A stretch of DNA of 64,000 nucleotides from the NCBI GenBank assembly GCA_037176725.1, contig JAZBRS010000059.1, positions 10,961,001-11,025,000 on the forward strand. Direction: 5' to 3'. Positions 60,301 to 64,000 of the stretch are shown here, in pieces. The notes beneath the pieces are model-generated. The model ran no database searches and was not told the origin of the DNA. It saw only the letters and a list, made by a program, of their open reading frames with translations. The DNA comes from Posidonia oceanica. Its lineage: Eukaryota > Streptophyta > Magnoliopsida > Alismatales > Posidoniaceae. The stretch's first letter is position 1; every line of letters starts with the position of its first letter. The position numbers and the translations under genes were made by a program.

Positions 60301-63300
60301 CTACAGTACTCCCACCGCCGGCGGCCATTGTTCATTTATTTTCCCAGTTATATAGTTTTTTGTGTGAATATTGCATGTTTAGCTTAAGTTTCCTTATTTT
60401 TACGTTCTGGTCCTTATATCATTTAAGCTGCTTTGTTTTTAATTTAAAACCATATTAAATTGCATGAACTGTTTGTATTTTTTGTATTTGCATGATAGTC
60501 CATTTACTGTGTATTTCAGTTGTAATATTTTATGCTTTAGCCCTCCTGTTTTCGATTTTTGCATATAGGTCCTGTAGTAGATCAGTTCATTTATTTGCAT
60601 GCATTTTACCATACTGCATTGCATTCTAGGTCCCTGCATGTTTCTGTTTTTGCATTTAGGTCCAACGCACTGTAGTAACTTAGGTTCTGATTTTAATTTT
60701 TGGTTGATGCATTGCACTCTTGCCCCTCTGTTTTTCCATTTTTGCATATAGGTCCTTTTTAAATGCACAGTAATCATTTTGCATTCATTTTAGCTTATTG
60801 CATTGCATTTTCAACCTTGCATTTTCAAAAATTGCATGTCAGTCCATGGTCAGTGATTTCAAAGCATATTTTGCATATAAAATTGCATATTTGACCCCTG
60901 CATGATTTGAAAATCACACATAGGTCCTTGCATCTTTTGAAAAATCATGTGAAAAGACCATTTTGCCCCTAAGTTGCATTTTAACTCCTATGCTTGCAAA
61001 ATTGCATGTAGGCCCTCCACTTGCATTCCCGGACTCCCTGGGACCCCTGTTTTCTGGAAAATTTGCATTTTAGCCCCTTTCTTTTTCAAAAATGCTTTCG
61101 AACTCCTGTTCTTCCCAAATTGCTTTTCCTTATCTTTTCTTGCTTTGCATGCATTCTTTCCTTGTCTGTTCTGGCTCGTCTGCTCCGAAGCTGCGATATC
61201 TTCCAATCCGACCGTTGGATCTCCTCAAGTAAGCTGCCCAGGCGACCGCAGCGGAGCGCTCTTCAGCATGGCCAAGCAGATCTCCGATCAGACTCCCGGA
61301 TCTCCAGGTATGTCCTCCTGAACCCTTGCACTGCATTCATTTGCATGCCATTTGCTCCGTTTTGCGTACAGTCTTGTTTTCTCGCGCTGTTTTGTGTGCC
61401 GCCTCTTTGTCTTGCATCGTTTTGCGTGCCTTTAGTTTTCTCGCTTCGTTTTGCGTGCTTTCAAGTCTTCTCGCTCCGTTTCGCGTGCCGCTTCTTTGTC
61501 TTGCACCGTTTTGCGTGCCCTTTAGTTTTCTTGCACCGTTTTGCGTGCTTTCAAGTTTTCTCGCACCGTTTTGTGTGCCGCTTCTTTGTCTTGCACCGTT
61601 TTGCGTGCCATTTAGCTTTTTCGCCTCGTTTTGCATGCAGTCTTGTTTTCTCGCTCCGTTTAGCGTGCCGCTTCTTTGTCTTGCACCGTTTTGCGTGCCC
61701 TTTAGTTTTTCCGCCTCGTCTTGCATATAGTCTTGTTTTCTTCCACCGTTTTGCGTGCCGCTTCTTTGTCTTGTACCGTTTTGCGTGCCCTTTAGTTTTC
61801 TAGCCTCGTTTTGCGTGTGGTCTTGTTTTCTTGCACCGTTTTGCGTGCCCTTTAGTTTTCTCGCTCCGTTTTGCGTGCTTTCAAGTTTTCTCGCCCCGTT
61901 TTGCGTGCCGCTTCTTTGTCTTGCACCATTTTGCGTGCCCTTTAGTTTTCTCGCCTCGTTTTACGTGTAGTCTTGTTTTCTTGCACTGTTTTGTGTGCCG
62001 CTGCTTTGTCTCGCACCGTTTTGCGTGCCCTTTATTTTTTCGCCTCGTTTTGCGTGCTTTCAAGTCTTCTCGCTCCGTTTCGCGTGCCGCTTCTTTGTCT
62101 TGCACCGTTTTGCGTGCCCTTTAGTTTTCTTGCACCGTTTTGCATGCTTTCAAGTTTTCTCGCACCGTTTTGTGTGCCGCTTCTTTGTCTCGCACCGTTT
62201 TGCGTGCCCTTTAGTTTTTTCGCCTCGTTTTGCGTGCTTTCAAGTCTTCTCGCTCCGTTTCGCATGCCGCTTCTTTGTCTTGCACCGTTTTGCATGCCCT
62301 TTAGTTTTTTTCGCCTCGTTTTGCGTGCAGTCTTGTTTTCTCGCTCCGTTTTGCGTGCCCTTTGGTTTCCTCGCTCCGTTTTGCATGCTTTCAAGTTTTC
62401 TCGCCCCGTTTTGCGTGCCCTTTAGTTTCCTCGCTCCGTTTTGCGTGCTTTCAAGTTTTCTCGCTCCGTTTTGCGTGCTGCTTCTTTGTCTTGCACCGTT
62501 TTGCGTGCCCTTTAGTTTCCTCGCTCCGTTTTACGTGCCGCTTCTTTGTCTTGCACCGTTTTGCGTGCCCTTTAGTTTTCTCGCCTCGTTTTGCGTGCAG
62601 TCTTGTTTTCTTGCACCGTTTTGCGTGGCCTTTCGTTTTCTCGCCTCGTCTTGCGTGCCCTTGTTTTTCTTGCCCTGTTTTGCGCCCTTCTTTCGTTTTC
62701 GTGCACCGTTTTGCGTTCTTGTTCCGTTCCTTGCACCATTTTGCATGTCAACTTTGTTTTCGCATCTTTTCGCATACTTGTTTCGTTCCTCGCACTGTTT
62801 TACGCTGTTTCCTCTCGCTTGTCGCTTGCATTGCCTGTTTTCCCCGCTGTTTTGTTTTATCGCCCGCATTTGCATATAGGGCAGTGATGCTTACTGTCCG
62901 GAGTTCTCACAAGCCAGGTTCCGCCCGGTTCGGAACACAGACAGCGTTGCTGAGCGCTTAGATTGCACGTTTACTTCCTTGCATCGTCTTTCATCACTTA
63001 GAGCACACCCTTGAGCATTTAGATAGGCATTCATTGGCACTTAGGCATTCAAAGTCTGCATTTCCCTGCATATGCGAGCGTAAGCCCAGAAAGACCGATT
63101 CTCGGGCGTGTCGGGGGTGCCTAACACCTTCCCCGCACGTAACAGGAGTCCTTACCCTCTCTTGGCCCGCAATGACCATATTGCCCTTGTCCTAGGCACG
63201 AGTCACATCATTTGCATTCATTTGCATCTCATTTCTTTTGCATTGCCCTGCATTGCATCTTTTGGTTTTGCGTGATTATTCACGCATTTCCCCGGTTTTC

Positions 63301-63502
63301 CTCGTCTTCCGATTTAATAGACTTGGTGGCGACTCCGATTTTGTCTTGTCTTCTTCTTTTCTTTCCCTTTTTTCCCTCTTTTAAATGTTTTCGAGTTAGG
63401 TCTTCCTTCTCGGACATAGCCGCTTATAGTGAGCCTGATTCCGATCGGTGCATGCGAGCTTTGGCATCGTGCATGGACGATCCGAACACTGGGATTACTA
63501 CA
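57382..63502 (+). repeat. 3' LTR of element B, 6121 bp
   Basis: Direct copy of 35673-41959. It is shorter by 166 bp: about 120 bp is missing near 61157 (present at about 39435-39555 and in LTR A), and a few minisatellite units differ. Splice donor copy at about 61304-61313. One substitution (CGA to TGA near 59680) closes the 295-codon frame seen in the 5' LTR, so that frame is not conserved. Confidence 0.95.
61355..62795 (+). repeat. LTR minisatellite of element B (3' LTR copy)
   Basis: Same CGTTTTGCGTGC units as 39750-41255, slightly fewer and in the same general order. Order differences between copies point to unit gain or loss after insertion. Confidence 0.88.
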
Positions 63503-63507
63503 GGTAG

Positions 63508-63686
63508 TATATGTGCATACACTAAGAAGAAACAACATCCTGGCAGATTCTCTGGCTTCATTGGCATCCTCGTTCCCATTCAGCTTAGAGGAAGACGAGC
63601 AATCCATCATGGTGCGAAAAATCAGCTCGCCAATGGTTGAGTCAGCTGTAGAATGGGTACGAGAACTCAAGGATGAACCACGCTAG
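63508..63686 (+). pseudogene. Element C second RNase H, final part
   Basis: Directly after the GGTAG duplication the reading resumes VYVHTLRRNNILADSLASLA, supplying the last catalytic Asp of the second RNase H. Joining 35672 to 63508 restores one uninterrupted family alignment, which shows that B inserted here. The tail contains an acidic stretch and ends at TAG 63684. Confidence 0.85.
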
Positions 63687-64000
63687 GAGAACATAACGCA
63701 CATAGAGGTCTGTTATCAAGGGACTACAGAGATCAACGATGCTAATCCGTGGTATTATGACATCTGGAACTATGTACAAGATGGCACCTTCTCAGCATTT
63801 GCTGAGGAGAATGGCTACCAAGTACTACATCAAGGCCAACACATTATTCCGAAGGACACCCCTAGGGATTGAACTCTGTTGTGTGGACGCATCAGAAGCA
63901 ACCGAAATCCTCAAGGAGACGTATGAAGGAGTCTGCGGGGGCCACATTAACTCTCAGTTTATGGCCAAGATGATTATCAGAAGGGGGCACTACTGGCCTA
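63687..64000 (+). pseudogene. Element C integrase, N-terminal zinc-binding part, cut by the window edge
   Basis: From 63811, in a new frame after a frameshift, the translation reads MATKYYIKANTLFRRT, VDASEATEIL, EGVCGGHINSQFMAK and IIRRGHYWP. This is the HH half of the HHCC zinc-binding region that precedes a Ty3 integrase core. The core itself lies beyond the window. Confidence 0.75.

Larger units (their letters stand above)
35673..63502 (+). mobile_element. Element B: 27.8-kb Ogre-type Ty3/gypsy retrotransposon
   Basis: Complete element with duplication GGTAG (35668-35672, 63503-63507), LTRs of 6287 and 6121 bp, PBS, leader, gag-protease-RT-RNase H-second RNase H-integrase in one frame, an extra ORF, a tandem-repeat 3' region and polypurine tract. 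The dual RNase H and very large LTRs place it in the Tat/Ogre branch. Several in-frame stops (46978, 47773, 49642, 50125, 50956) make the present copy unlikely to produce a full polyprotein unless some are read through. It sits in the second RNase H gene of element C. Confidence 0.95.
4673..64000 (+). mobile_element. Element C: old Tat/Ogre-type Ty3/gypsy element, interrupted, runs off the right edge
   Basis: C consists of LTR-G, a primer-binding-like site and 57 bp (5792-5848), then resumes at 30494 with the end of gag, proteases, RT, RNase H and second RNase H to 35672, and continues at 63508. Continuity is shown by exact 5-bp duplications around the inserted DNA: TCCGA at 5844-5848/30494-30498 and GGTAG at 35668-35672/63503-63507. 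The gag N-terminal half is missing between leader and 30499, so an internal deletion preceded the E insertion. More than ten premature stops and at least two frameshifts show that it is inactive. Confidence 0.8.

Noticed and set aside
1..64000. Cellular genes, tRNA, rRNA, or defence-type systems
   Set aside because: Scanning both strands for conserved motifs gave only Ty3/gypsy proteins and the ORF3 protein; nothing else reached a level that could be supported.

Overview
This is plant nuclear DNA made almost entirely of nested Ty3/gypsy LTR retrotransposons of the Tat/Ogre type. The evidence is 5-bp target-site duplications, TG...CA LTR ends, gag-protease-RT-RNase H-second RNase H-integrase order, LTRs of about 6 kb, and tandem-repeat-rich 3' untranslated regions. 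I found no cellular gene, tRNA, rRNA or prokaryotic feature. The species cannot be named; a seed plant with Ogre-like giants is as far as the sequence goes.

Layout. 1-5848: two shorter LTRs (F, 1053-2562; G, 4673-5777), each preceded by a polypurine tract and followed by a primer-binding-like site, with non-coding repeat-rich DNA between them. G is the 5' LTR of an old, decayed element C, whose coding part resumes at 30494 and runs off the right edge. Inside C, at 5849-30493, sits a three-deep nest on the minus strand: solo LTR E (duplication TCCGA), solo LTR D inside E (CACGC), and the 19-kb element A inside D (CATGC). A has two 5.94-kb LTRs but encodes only Gag. 30494-35672: C gag end, two tandem protease-like domains, G-patch, a T-rich intron-like segment, RT, RNase H and most of the second RNase H. 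35673-63502: the 27.8-kb plus-strand element B (duplication GGTAG), inserted within C's second RNase H gene. B has LTRs of 6.29 and 6.12 kb, gag-pol in one frame broken by in-frame stops, and an extra ORF after integrase resembling the plant mobile domain/DUF7745 type. 63503-64000: the rest of C's second RNase H and the start of integrase.

Relations. A and B are related families: they share LTR blocks, PBS type, a leader block, Gag, an in-frame amber codon at the same place in gag, 3' repeat motifs and the polypurine-tract region. A lacks pol and would depend on enzymes from a relative such as B.

Most noteworthy. (1) The polypurine tract of four elements with different LTR starts is enclosed by the same two-stem fold, with compensatory changes. 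(2) The 3' repeat arrays of A and B are strings of small stem-loops whose arms co-vary (GATA/TATC, GACA/TGTC, GGCA/TGCC), with G-U wobbles in the sense RNA. (3) The amber codon in gag is conserved, and a second in-frame TAG in B lies in a CAR-YYA readthrough context. (4) C has tandem duplicated proteases. (5) B carries a plant-mobile-domain-like ORF downstream of integrase.
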